A stretch of 48,573 nucleotides of DNA. It comes from Ignavibacterium sp. (GTDB lineage: Bacteria; Bacteroidota; Ignavibacteria; Ignavibacteriales; Ignavibacteriaceae). Each line of letters starts with the position of its first letter. The stretch's first letter is position 1. The DNA lies in contig JANWVQ010000027.1 of the NCBI GenBank assembly GCA_025056745.1, forward strand, positions 1-48,573. The letters run 5' to 3'. Position numbers and translations under genes: made by a program. The notes beneath the pieces are model-generated. The model made no database searches. It worked only from the letters and a program-made list of their open reading frames with translations, and was not told the DNA's origin. This document shows positions 1-7,821 of this stretch, in pieces.

Positions 1-700
1 GATTATTATATTTTTTAGTCAAAATAATTAATGCTAAAATTTCATCTTGAAAAAAACTTGGACTAATTATCAGATAATCTGAATTTAAGAGTTGATTTAA
101 TTGGTAAGAAAAATTTGAAATTTCATTTTTACTGATAAAAGAATCTTTATTTATTTTGAACCACTTGTTTAATGCTGGAAGAGAGGAGTTTATTATTTTT
201 TTTAATTCTAGTTCGAAGTTTTTATCAAATAATTCTTCATCAGAGATTACTACTTCAACATTATTATCTTGTATAGTTACTACAAAGGCTTTTTCTTGAT
301 GAAAAATTTGGTATAACAATCTTAAAAATTTTTTGCAGAAATTGTTAATATCTTTTTCAATATTCAGAATAGAAAAAATTTGATCTATAGCTATTAATTT
401 TTTTTCAAATTCAGGAATTAAAAACAAAAATCTATCACTATCTGATTTTAATTTGAAAATCAAAATTCTATGAAATTCATTTGTCTGGATTTCCTGAAAA
501 TCTTTTGTTTGGTCAACCTCGTTAAGATTTAATTTCAATATAGAATTAATTTGTAAACCTTGTAATTCTTTGTTGAAGACTATTTCAGAGGATTTATTAT
601 ACCAAATTATTAAACCGGCTGAATCTGTTAATAAAGCTGGTATTAAAGAATCTTGAAAATCATTTTTTGAAAATGAAATAATATGTTTTTCCGGTAACAT
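1..700 (-). CDS. PAS/GAF sensor protein, probable histidine kinase (partial, 3' end outside window)
   Basis: An open frame of 233 codons starts with ATG at 700 and has no stop before the left edge. The first ~90 residues look like a PAS domain (segments such as LLTDSAGLIIWYNKSSEIVF). Residues ~130-233 look like a GAF domain (KAFVVTIQDNNVEVVI, then DEILALIILTKK at the edge). The start overlaps the stop of the upstream response regulator by one base (TAATG), so translation is probably coupled. I infer that this is the cognate sensor kinase of that regulator. The kinase core would lie outside the window, so it could also be a non-kinase PAS/GAF protein. The start is well supported by the coupling; the product is inferred. 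Confidence 0.7.
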   Translation of the reverse strand, partial: MLPEKHIISFSKNDFQDSLIPALLTDSAGLIIWYNKSSEIVFNKELQGLQINSILKLNLNEVDQTKDFQEIQTNEFHRILIFKLKSDSDRFLFLIPEFEKKLIAIDQIFSILNIEKDINNFCKKFLRLLYQIFHQEKAFVVTIQDNNVEVVISDEELFDKNFELELKKIINSSLPALNKWFKINKDSFISKNEISNFSYQLNQLLNSDYLIISPSFFQDEILALIILTKKYNN

Positions 701-2064
701 TAAACTTCATCTAATAGATTATATGCTTTTATTTTATTATAAAGAGTTTTTACACTAATCCCGAGTTTATTAGCAGTTTTTGCACGATCAAGATTATTTT
801 GGTAAAGAATTTTCTTTATATACCATTTCTCTAAATCTTCCAATGTATTAACATTTTCTGGGACGACTCTTGAATCAGTATCAAAGATTTTATCTTTTAT
901 TTTTTGTGGAATGATAATCTCATTTGCTCTAATTATATTATTATCAGAAAATATTATTGCTCGTTCAATAATATGTTCGAGCTCGCGCACATTTCCCGGA
1001 TAATCATATTTCATCAATAGATCGAGTGCTTCATCTGATAATGTTTTTTTAACTCTGGTCTTAAGCTTTGTGTTGAGAAAGTGTTCAACCAAAAGAGGGA
1101 TGTCTTCTTTTCTTTCACGCAAAGGTGGAATGCTTAAGGTAATAACATTTAATCTAAACAAAAGATCTCTTCTGAAATTTTTTTTCTCTGCTTCTTCCAT
1201 AAGATTTCTATTTGTAGCACATATTATTCGAACATCTGATTTTAGGTTTACTATTCCACCAATTCTTCTATACTCTCCGTTTTCGAGAAATCTTAGTAGC
1301 TTTGGTTGAATAGTAAGACTTAATTCTCCGATTTCATCCAAGAAAAGAGTTCCTCTGTTTGATATTTCTACAAGTCCCCTTTTGGTAGTTTTTGCATCAG
1401 TAAAAGCACCTTTTTCATAACCGAATAATTCACTCTCTAAAAGTTGATCTGGAAGTGCTGCGCAATTTATTGTAACGTAAGAATAATTTTTTCTGTTGGA
1501 ATTTTTATGAATGAATTTTGCTAATAGTTCTTTTCCAGTGCCGGTTTCGCCTTCAATCAATATGTTACTATCAGATAGTGCAGCTTTTTGTGCAAGTGTA
1601 AGAAGTCTTTTTATAGAATCGCTTTTACCAACAATTTCAGCTGGACTAACTTTTTCGAGTTCTTTCTCAAGTAATTCAGTTTTTTGAATTAGATTTTTCT
1701 GATATAAAGCTCTATTTACAGTTGGAATTAGTTCTTCGGTATAATATTGTTTTTGTATAAAGTCGAAGGCCCCTTGTTTCAAGCATTGAACGGCTAATTT
1801 AAGTTCGGTCTCTGCGCTTAGAATTATAACTTCTATTGATTTATCATAATCCTTTACAAATTTTAGTACTTCTTCTCCTCGAGTGGTTTTAAGATTTAGA
1901 TCTAAAATTAATAGGTCGTAGTTCTTCTGTCTTATTGCAGATATTGCATCTTTACCATCATAGACAACATCTGCATTAAAGCCCTCCTCGGCAAGTAGTT
2001 CTTTGACTAAATAACAGATAATTTCATCGTCGTCACAAACTAAAATATTGAAATTTTTGTTCAT
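700..2064 (-). CDS. Sigma-54-dependent response regulator (NtrC family)
   Basis: This 454-residue protein has three domains in the usual NtrC order. The receiver domain (1-~120) has acidic residues DDD at 11-13 and phosphoacceptor Asp55 in LLILDLNL. The AAA+ domain has Walker A GETGTGKE at 172-179, Walker B GTLFLDEIGEL at 238-248 and a sigma-54 contact loop reading GAFTDA at 219-224 instead of GAFTGA. The C-terminal Fis-type helix-turn-helix (~410-450) contains AKTANKLGISVKTLYNKI. It should activate sigma-54 promoters when phosphorylated. The target genes cannot be read from this window. It lies upstream of, and is coupled to, a PAS/GAF sensor gene. A candidate promoter lies at 2095-2124. No Shine-Dalgarno sequence precedes the ATG. 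Confidence 0.95.
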   Translation of the reverse strand: MNKNFNILVCDDDEIICYLVKELLAEEGFNADVVYDGKDAISAIRQKNYDLLILDLNLKTTRGEEVLKFVKDYDKSIEVIILSAETELKLAVQCLKQGAFDFIQKQYYTEELIPTVNRALYQKNLIQKTELLEKELEKVSPAEIVGKSDSIKRLLTLAQKAALSDSNILIEGETGTGKELLAKFIHKNSNRKNYSYVTINCAALPDQLLESELFGYEKGAFTDAKTTKRGLVEISNRGTLFLDEIGELSLTIQPKLLRFLENGEYRRIGGIVNLKSDVRIICATNRNLMEEAEKKNFRRDLLFRLNVITLSIPPLRERKEDIPLLVEHFLNTKLKTRVKKTLSDEALDLLMKYDYPGNVRELEHIIERAIIFSDNNIIRANEIIIPQKIKDKIFDTDSRVVPENVNTLEDLEKWYIKKILYQNNLDRAKTANKLGISVKTLYNKIKAYNLLDEV

Positions 2065-2078
2065 CAGTATAATTAAAT

Positions 2079-2110
2079 TTTGTTAAAGCTATTACAAATT
2101 TATATATTTG
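2079..2110 (+). promoter_or_regulatory. Candidate Bacteroidota-type promoter for tRNA-Lys
   Basis: TTTG (2079-2082) and TATATTTG (2103-2110) are separated by 20 bases, an exact fit to the TTTG-N19-21-TAnnTTTG promoter form known for the Bacteroidota primary sigma factor. Transcription would start near 2117, giving a leader of about 95 bases before the tRNA at 2213. Confidence 0.5.
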
Positions 2111-2124
2111 CAAGCCAATTCAAA
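2095..2124 (-). promoter_or_regulatory. Candidate Bacteroidota-type promoter for the sigma-54 regulator gene
   Basis: Read on the minus strand, TTTG (2121-2124) is followed after 18 bases by TAAATTTG (2095-2102). This fits the known Bacteroidota form TTTG-N19-21-TAnnTTTG except for a spacer one base short. The start codon at 2064 would lie about 25 bases downstream of the expected transcription start. It interleaves with the oppositely directed promoter at 2079-2110. AT-rich DNA makes chance matches possible. Confidence 0.5.
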
Positions 2125-2212
2125 TTATTTGTTTGGATTGAACCTTAATTAAGTTTTGAATGTTTTCGAAGTAAAAAGTTCTTTAATTATTTAATAAAAT
2201 TCATAAAAAATT

Positions 2213-2284
2213 GGGCGCGTAGCTCAGGGGTAGAGCATTTGCCTTTTAAGCAAAGGGTCGGTGGTTCGAGCCCACCCGCGCTCA
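2213..2284 (+). tRNA. tRNA-Lys (anticodon UUU)
   Basis: The full cloverleaf can be folded by eye. The 7-bp acceptor stem pairs GGGCGCG with CGCGCTC with one G-T pair. The D arm starts GCTC. The anticodon stem pairs TTTGC (2238-2242) with GCAAA (2250-2254) around loop CTTTTAA, placing the UUU anticodon at 2245-2247. The T arm is GGTGG-TTCGAGC-CCACC and the discriminator base is A2284. The next bases are CAA, so the 3' CCA is not encoded and must be added by a nucleotidyltransferase. It stands alone between two protein genes. Confidence 0.97.
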
Positions 2285-2451
2285 CAAAAAATATCTTATT
2301 CCCCTTAACATCTTACCACTCTTTAAATCTTCAGAACCTTTCTTAAAATATTTTTTCAATAATATATACTGTTAACTGATTTGAATTTTCAATAATTAAT
2401 TAAGTATTTTATAAGCAAACAAATTTTTCAAATATTTTAATCTTAAATGCT

Positions 2452-2919
2452 ATGAAAGAGTTTAGAAAACTTTTAATAATATCTCTTATTTTTATTTTGT
2501 TTTCTATTGGTAATTCATTTCCACAAAGTAGAAATTTAGGAGTGGGTTTTATTGTCGGTTCACCTACAGGATTGAGTGCAAAATATTGGACTACAGGTAT
2601 AAATGCAATTGCCTTTGGATTAGGTTATTCTTTTGAAAAAAATACTAAGCTTCATTTGCATAGTGATTATCTATTTAATTTAAGTAGCGGTTTCAATACA
2701 TCAGAAAAAATTTCTATTTATTATGGTCCGGGAGTTAGATTAAAATTTCAGGAAAATGATAATTCCCGATTAGGGCTAAGGGGGGCTTTGGGTGGTTTTT
2801 GGATACCAAGAGGAACTATTATTGAAATTTTTATAGAGATTGCTCCAACAATTGATTTAATTCCATCTACTGATTTCTCATTTGATGGAGGTTTAGGTAT
2901 TCGTTTCTTTCTAAACTGA
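2452..2919 (+). CDS. Secreted small outer-membrane beta-barrel-like protein
   Basis: The 155-residue product begins with a clear signal peptide (about residues 1-25, ending near NSFPQ). The rest is a set of alternating hydrophobic, glycine- and aromatic-rich strands such as LGVGFIVGSPTGLSAKYW and a terminal strand GGLGIRFFLN. This suggests a small barrel inserted in or attached to the outer membrane. I recognise no named family and no enzymatic motif. It follows the tRNA gene by 167 bases but is probably transcribed separately. Its last 53 bases overlap the 3' end of the convergent O-antigen ligase-like gene. The final residue is Asn rather than the aromatic residue usual in barrels, so the fold assignment is moderate. 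Confidence 0.75.
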   Translation: MKEFRKLLIISLIFILFSIGNSFPQSRNLGVGFIVGSPTGLSAKYWTTGINAIAFGLGYSFEKNTKLHLHSDYLFNLSSGFNTSEKISIYYGPGVRLKFQENDNSRLGLRGALGGFWIPRGTIIEIFIEIAPTIDLIPSTDFSFDGGLGIRFFLN

Positions 2920-4066
2920 TTCTATCAATCAATGTAATTAAAAAAACAAATACAACGGAAATGTAAGTTGATGTAATAAAACCAGAGGTGAATGTTGTAA
3001 GTAATAAACTAAAAACAGAGAAAATAATAGAAATAGATATAGACTTATACTCCTCCACTATTTTAAGGTTTTTAATGTTCAATACTGATTCTCTAAAGAT
3101 CATATAAATAAGAAAAATAAACGATAATAATCCAATTATTCCACTTTCAAAATAAATCTGTAAAAAGTCATTGTGCCATCCACCAACTCCTTTATCATTA
3201 AATTTTTCTTTGTCAGGGAAGACCTCAGAAAATGTCCTCGGACCGAATCCTAAAACTGGTTTTTCAAAAGCAATCTTATATGCTCCTTGCCAAATAATAT
3301 CTCTATCTGAAAGTTGAGTTAAATTTGATACTCTTTGTTCAATTGTTTTTGTCGGATAAATTATATTAATACCTAATATAATTAGAAGCGATAATAAAAG
3401 AATAAAGAATTGAATAAACCTAATTTGTTTTAGGACAATTGCAAACAAAAATATTAAAATTGCTATTATTAGATTTGCTCTACCTAATGAAGTGAAAATT
3501 CCTGTAAAGATAATTACGTAAATAATTGCCCAAAATATTTGACTCCTAATTTTCGTGAGATTTTTATAAAAAAATAATGAAAAACTGAAAGCAACAAGTA
3601 AGTATGATGAAAAGACAGTGTAACTACCCGAATAACTTTGTGCCCGATGAACTTCCCCAGAATAAAATCTGAATATTCCAATTAATGATATTAAAGAAGC
3701 ACCAATAATAAATATTGTTAGTATTTTGATTATTTCTTCTTTTTCTAAAGCTTTGTAATAATAACTTAATGCAATAGCGGAAGTGTAAAATATCGCCTCC
3801 TTGTAAATTGATTGGTAACTTATAGATGGATATTCTGAAAACACAATTGATAACAACCTAATGATCCCAAAGATAAATATTGAATATAAAATCATTCCAG
3901 TTGTCTTTTTTTTCTCTTCGTTTCTTTCAAGTAGCCACATAAAAAATAATAAGCCAGCGATAACCTGCATTAATGCTAATGAAAGTAAAAAACTAATAGA
4001 AAAAATTGATAGAATTGAGACAATAACTTTTTTGTCAAACCTACTATTTGCCATCGAAGTTTTCAT
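2867..4066 (-). CDS. O-antigen ligase / Wzy-type polymerase family membrane protein
   Basis: This 399-residue protein is almost entirely membrane segments (about ten or eleven). It has one larger external loop containing LGFGPRTFSEVFPDKEKF and then WHNDFLQIYFESGIIGLLSF, the hallmark of the Wzy_C (O-antigen ligase/polymerase) family. Such proteins join or polymerise surface polysaccharide on the periplasmic face of the inner membrane. Sequence alone does not separate ligase from polymerase. Its ATG lies inside the end of the upstream MsbA-like exporter gene (23-base overlap). That pairing of lipid-linked export and polysaccharide attachment makes biological sense. It is the last gene of the minus-strand operon starting at 10876. 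Confidence 0.88.
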   Translation of the reverse strand: MKTSMANSRFDKKVIVSILSIFSISFLLSLALMQVIAGLLFFMWLLERNEEKKKTTGMILYSIFIFGIIRLLSIVFSEYPSISYQSIYKEAIFYTSAIALSYYYKALEKEEIIKILTIFIIGASLISLIGIFRFYSGEVHRAQSYSGSYTVFSSYLLVAFSFSLFFYKNLTKIRSQIFWAIIYVIIFTGIFTSLGRANLIIAILIFLFAIVLKQIRFIQFFILLLSLLIILGINIIYPTKTIEQRVSNLTQLSDRDIIWQGAYKIAFEKPVLGFGPRTFSEVFPDKEKFNDKGVGGWHNDFLQIYFESGIIGLLSFIFLIYMIFRESVLNIKNLKIVEEYKSISISIIFSVFSLLLTTFTSGFITSTYISVVFVFLITLIDRISLERNEYLNLHQMRNQ

Positions 4067-5921
4067 TTATATCTCTGAATTGCATTTCGTAAAGTTTTTT
4101 ATAGAGTTTCCCTTCCTGAGAGATTAATTCTTCGTGTTTGCCAGCTTGGACGATTTGACCTTTATCGATTACAATAATTTTTGTAGCATTTCGGATAGTG
4201 CTTAATCTGTGAGCAATAACAAAAGTAGTTCGATTTTTCATAAGCCTTTCAATTGCCTCTTGAACGAGAATTTCAGATTCATTATCCAAAGCAGAAGTAG
4301 CTTCATCAAATATCATAATTTCGGGATTTTTGAGGAGAGCTCTAGCAATAGCTAATCTTTGTCTTTGTCCTCCAGATAATTTTACACCTCTTTCACCAAT
4401 GATCGTGTCATATCCAAGTGGCAATTCTATAATAAAATTGTGAGCATTAGCTGTTTTCGCTGCCTCAATAATTTTCTCTTCTGAACAATCAGTAAGTCCG
4501 TATGCTATATTCTCACGAATTGTTGTATTGAACAAAAATGTTTCTTGAGTAACAATTCCCATTTTAGAACGAAGTGATTTTAAGGTGAAATTTCTTATAT
4601 CTTCCCCATCAATTAAAATGCTGCCAATATTTGGATCATAAAATCTTGGAATTAAGTCAACTAATGTGGATTTTCCTCCACCACTTGGACCTACAAAAGC
4701 AATGATCTCTCCCTTTTGAGCTTTGAATGATATATCTTTTAATATCCAATCCTCTGAGTCTTCATATTTGAAGGAAACATTCTTAAACTCAATCGAGTCA
4801 TTAAAATTTTTGAGTTCAATTGCATTGGTTGAATCTTTTATTGAAGGTTGAGTGTCTAAAATTTCGAAAATTCTATCTGCAGCAGCACTTGCTTCTTGTA
4901 TTCTATTATTAATACTGCTTAACTCTTTAATTGGCGGCATCATTTGAAATATTGCAAATAGAAATCCTAAAAATTGACTCGCTGAAATAGTATTATCTTC
5001 TAGAACTAATAATCCACCATAATAAATAATAAATGATCCTACAATTACACTGAGAAATTCCGTTAATGGTGAAGAAGCATTTCTGACTAAAACTATTTTT
5101 ATTACAAGTTTAAAGAACGACTTAGTCTCTTTCATAAATTTTTTGTTTTCATAATCCTCCATACCAAAAGCTTTTACTATTTTAACTCCGGAAATTGTCT
5201 CTTGAAGAACACTTGTGATATCCGCTTGCTTTGATTGAAGTTTTGAACTTTGTCTTCGCATCTTAAATCCTATCCAGGCAATAATCACCATTGAGAATGG
5301 TAAAATAATAAAAGCAAAAAGTGTTAACTGCCAGCTTATACTGATCGCAATGAAAAGAAAAACTAATATTGTTAAAGGTTCTTTAATCAAATTTGAAAAA
5401 GTTGCGGAGATACTTGATTGAATAACTCCAATGTCATTAGTAAACCTTGAGATCAAATTTCCGACTCTCTCCTTTTTGAAGTAACTCATAGGTAATTTGT
5501 GTAAGTGCATATAAGCTTGATCTCTCAAATCTTTCATAGCAGCAAATTCAACATAAGCCATCAAATTACCTTGAAGGTATCCGAACAAGTTTTTTAGAAA
5601 AAATGCTAAAACGATGACAATACAAATTTTTAGGAGAACATCTTTTTTCTGACCTTGAAGAATATAATCATTAAAATTTTTGCTAATATTTTCTTTTGTT
5701 TTTTCCACCCATTCAGGAAAAACAGATGGCTTAGTTTTTAATTCTTGGCTTTCAACCTTTGTGGTTTTATTGGTTTCTTGAAAAAGTGTATCTAAAAGAG
5801 GAATAGTTAGATAGACAGAGGTGCCATTCATTATTGCATAAAATATAGTGCAAATGAATGTAAGTAATATATATTTCCAATAAGGTATTGCGTATCTGAT
5901 TATTCTTAAATAAGTGTTCAA
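4044..5921 (-). CDS. ABC exporter with fused membrane and ATPase domains, MsbA-like
   Basis: The 625-residue half-transporter has six membrane segments over residues ~1-330, then a nucleotide-binding domain. Visible motifs are Walker A GPSGGGKST, the signature LSGGQRQRLAIARALL, Walker B EIMIFDEATSALD and the H-loop VIAHRLST. It would work as a homodimer in the inner membrane, exporting a lipid or amphipathic substrate at the cost of ATP. MsbA (lipid A flippase) is the likeliest model because the next gene is O-antigen ligase-like. A multidrug-type exporter cannot be excluded. A polar periplasmic loop near residues 50-90 between the first two helices is longer than in classical MsbA. The gene starts 7 bases after the preceding lipoprotein gene. 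Confidence 0.9.
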   Translation of the reverse strand: MNTYLRIIRYAIPYWKYILLTFICTIFYAIMNGTSVYLTIPLLDTLFQETNKTTKVESQELKTKPSVFPEWVEKTKENISKNFNDYILQGQKKDVLLKICIVIVLAFFLKNLFGYLQGNLMAYVEFAAMKDLRDQAYMHLHKLPMSYFKKERVGNLISRFTNDIGVIQSSISATFSNLIKEPLTILVFLFIAISISWQLTLFAFIILPFSMVIIAWIGFKMRRQSSKLQSKQADITSVLQETISGVKIVKAFGMEDYENKKFMKETKSFFKLVIKIVLVRNASSPLTEFLSVIVGSFIIYYGGLLVLEDNTISASQFLGFLFAIFQMMPPIKELSSINNRIQEASAAADRIFEILDTQPSIKDSTNAIELKNFNDSIEFKNVSFKYEDSEDWILKDISFKAQKGEIIAFVGPSGGGKSTLVDLIPRFYDPNIGSILIDGEDIRNFTLKSLRSKMGIVTQETFLFNTTIRENIAYGLTDCSEEKIIEAAKTANAHNFIIELPLGYDTIIGERGVKLSGGQRQRLAIARALLKNPEIMIFDEATSALDNESEILVQEAIERLMKNRTTFVIAHRLSTIRNATKIIVIDKGQIVQAGKHEELISQEGKLYKKLYEMQFRDINENFDGK

Positions 5922-5928
5922 ATCTATT

Positions 5929-6921
5929 CTACTTTAATTTTGCATTTTTAATGAAATTATTTTTCCCAATTGATAATTTCTTAATTGTCAGAAGTCTTTC
6001 TATGTGTAAGATTTCAATTATACTTGAATCATTTTCTTTGTAATCAAATATTAAATATTTGCCTTGTAAGATAAAATTTTTTATACCCTCCAAATTTATT
6101 TTTTTAGTTAGTTGATTATTGGTCTTTTCATAAATAACAATGTTTCTGTTATTTGATTCGGTATCTTCTAAAAAAAGAATCAGGTAATTATCATCATCCG
6201 TCCAAGCTATATCTAAAATATTTTTTTTATTAAATGTTGCTTCCACTTTTTGCGTTTTGTTATTAAAAATAAAAATAGAATCTACTCCAAATTTAATTTG
6301 AATTTTTTTATCGGATGACATTAGCTTAAAGTTGGCTTTTTCAATAACAGGGTAACCGCTTTTTATAATATCAAAAACTTCATTTTCTTCGAAAATTAGC
6401 TTCCCAAAAGGATTGTAAATGATCGAATGTTTGACCACATAAGAAGCAACAACCTCATCAAAAAATACTCTTATAAATTTGAATCTATTAATGTCAACCC
6501 AGAAAGAATAAACTTGAATTGATGAAGAAAAGTTGTTTATTAATTTGATGCTTTTACTAGTATTATCATAATGATAAAGTTTAATGCCCTCGAATTCAGG
6601 AATATCAAGATTTTTATTGAGCCGTTTAATCGTTATGAAAAAAACGGAATTATTTTGAGAATTATGTTCAACCTCGATAACTTTTTCGTTTTTATTATTG
6701 AAAATTGTAAGAATTGTATCATCTATAAAATTATAATAATTCAAAACAAGACTCGAAGAAGTTTCTGTAATAAAGTAAAAACCTTTAAATGAATTTCTAT
6801 TCAGATATTGATAATCATCAGTATTATCTTTTTCTTTTGGATTATTATCTGTGCAAGAGAAAATAATTAGTGCAATAAATAGAAAAATTAAAATTATTAT
6901 TTGTTTTGATTTAAAGATCAT
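5929..6921 (-). CDS. Lipoprotein of unknown function, probable beta-propeller
   Basis: The 330-residue product starts with a lipoprotein signal peptide (hydrophobic stretch to about residue 22, then the lipobox IIFSC with the lipidated Cys). The remainder consists of repeated beta-strand units. One is DIAWTDDDNYLILFLED, reminiscent of TolB/WD40-like propeller blades. I recognise no catalytic motif and no named family. It lies 9 bases after the XerD-like gene and 7 bases before the MsbA-like exporter, so it is co-transcribed with envelope genes. It may act in the periplasm or at the outer membrane; that role is a guess from context. Confidence 0.8.
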   Translation of the reverse strand: MIFKSKQIIILIFLFIALIIFSCTDNNPKEKDNTDDYQYLNRNSFKGFYFITETSSSLVLNYYNFIDDTILTIFNNKNEKVIEVEHNSQNNSVFFITIKRLNKNLDIPEFEGIKLYHYDNTSKSIKLINNFSSSIQVYSFWVDINRFKFIRVFFDEVVASYVVKHSIIYNPFGKLIFEENEVFDIIKSGYPVIEKANFKLMSSDKKIQIKFGVDSIFIFNNKTQKVEATFNKKNILDIAWTDDDNYLILFLEDTESNNRNIVIYEKTNNQLTKKINLEGIKNFILQGKYLIFDYKENDSSIIEILHIERLLTIKKLSIGKNNFIKNAKLK

Positions 6922-6930
6922 ATAATAATT

Positions 6931-7821
6931 TTAACCGCGCGGATGATACAATTTATGAACTTTTTTAATATACTCTCGATCAATATGAGTGTAAATTTGG
7001 GTAGTTGAGATATCAGCGTGTCCAAGCATTTCCTGAACTGATCTTAAATCTGCACCACCTTCAATTAAATGAGTAGCAAAAGAATGTCTGAATGTGTGTG
7101 GATGAATTTCTTTTTTCAAATTAGATAATTCAACATATTTTTTTACAATTTTCCAAACACCCATTCTTGAAAATTTTTTGCCACGATTGTTTAAGAAAAC
7201 ATAGTTTTCACTTTGGAGATTCTTTTTCAGAAAAGGCCTGCTTTCTATAAGGTATTTTTCAAGCCAAAAAATTGCTGATGAACCTATTGGAACGAGTCTT
7301 TCCTTCCTGCCTTTTCCAAAAACTTTAATTAGATTCTCTTTCAAAAAAAGATCAATTATTTTAAGATTAATTAATTCGGATACTCTTAATCCACAAGCAT
7401 AAAAAACTTCCAGCATAGCTTTATCTCTAATACCAAATTTATCATCAGTTTTGGGTGAAGATAATAACAAATTAATCTCCTCTACGGATAAAACAGAAGG
7501 AAGTTTCCTTGAAATTTTAGGAGCATTCATTTTATCAATTGGATTAGACTTTAAGTATTCATTAACAATCAAATACTTAAAAAAGCCTCGTAAAGAGGAA
7601 AAATATCTAGCGCTTGATTTTTCACTGAGACCTAAATTTTTTAAGATTTTAAAGAAGGAGCTAATATGTTCTTTTTTTATTTCAGATAAATCTTTAATTC
7701 CAACATCTTCTAGATAATTTAGGAAACTTTCTAAATCGCTTTTATAAGATGATATTGTGTTTGATGCTAAGTTTTTTTCAACCTTCAACTGCGCAAGATA
7801 ATCTTTCAAGAACGTCTTCAT
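6931..7821 (-). CDS. xerD: Tyrosine site-specific recombinase, XerC/XerD family
   Basis: The length (296 residues) matches XerC/XerD. The N-terminal SAM-like core-binding domain (1-~90) precedes the catalytic domain. All catalytic residues are visible: Arg146 in ACGLRVSEL, Lys170 in FGKGRKERL, His242 and Arg245 in HPHTFRHSF, His268 in MLGHADISTTQ and the nucleophile Tyr277 in IYTH. The expected role is resolution of chromosome dimers at dif sites. With only one Xer gene in the window, I cannot tell XerC from XerD or a single-recombinase system; xerD is the conventional label. It overlaps the PgpH gene by four bases (ATGA), so it is an operon member and not part of a mobile element. Confidence 0.93.
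   Translation of the reverse strand: MKTFLKDYLAQLKVEKNLASNTISSYKSDLESFLNYLEDVGIKDLSEIKKEHISSFFKILKNLGLSEKSSARYFSSLRGFFKYLIVNEYLKSNPIDKMNAPKISRKLPSVLSVEEINLLLSSPKTDDKFGIRDKAMLEVFYACGLRVSELINLKIIDLFLKENLIKVFGKGRKERLVPIGSSAIFWLEKYLIESRPFLKKNLQSENYVFLNNRGKKFSRMGVWKIVKKYVELSNLKKEIHPHTFRHSFATHLIEGGADLRSVQEMLGHADISTTQIYTHIDREYIKKVHKLYHPRG

Noticed and set aside
2213-2284. tRNA-Lys as an integration hotspot
   Set aside because: I found no repeat of the tRNA 3' end downstream and no integrase of the phage type nearby; flanking genes look core-like.
6931-7821. Tyrosine recombinase as a sign of a prophage or integron
   Set aside because: The gene has XerD length and motifs, overlaps pgpH, and sits in a housekeeping operon. 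No phage, transposase, attachment site or tRNA-adjacent repeat is visible near it.
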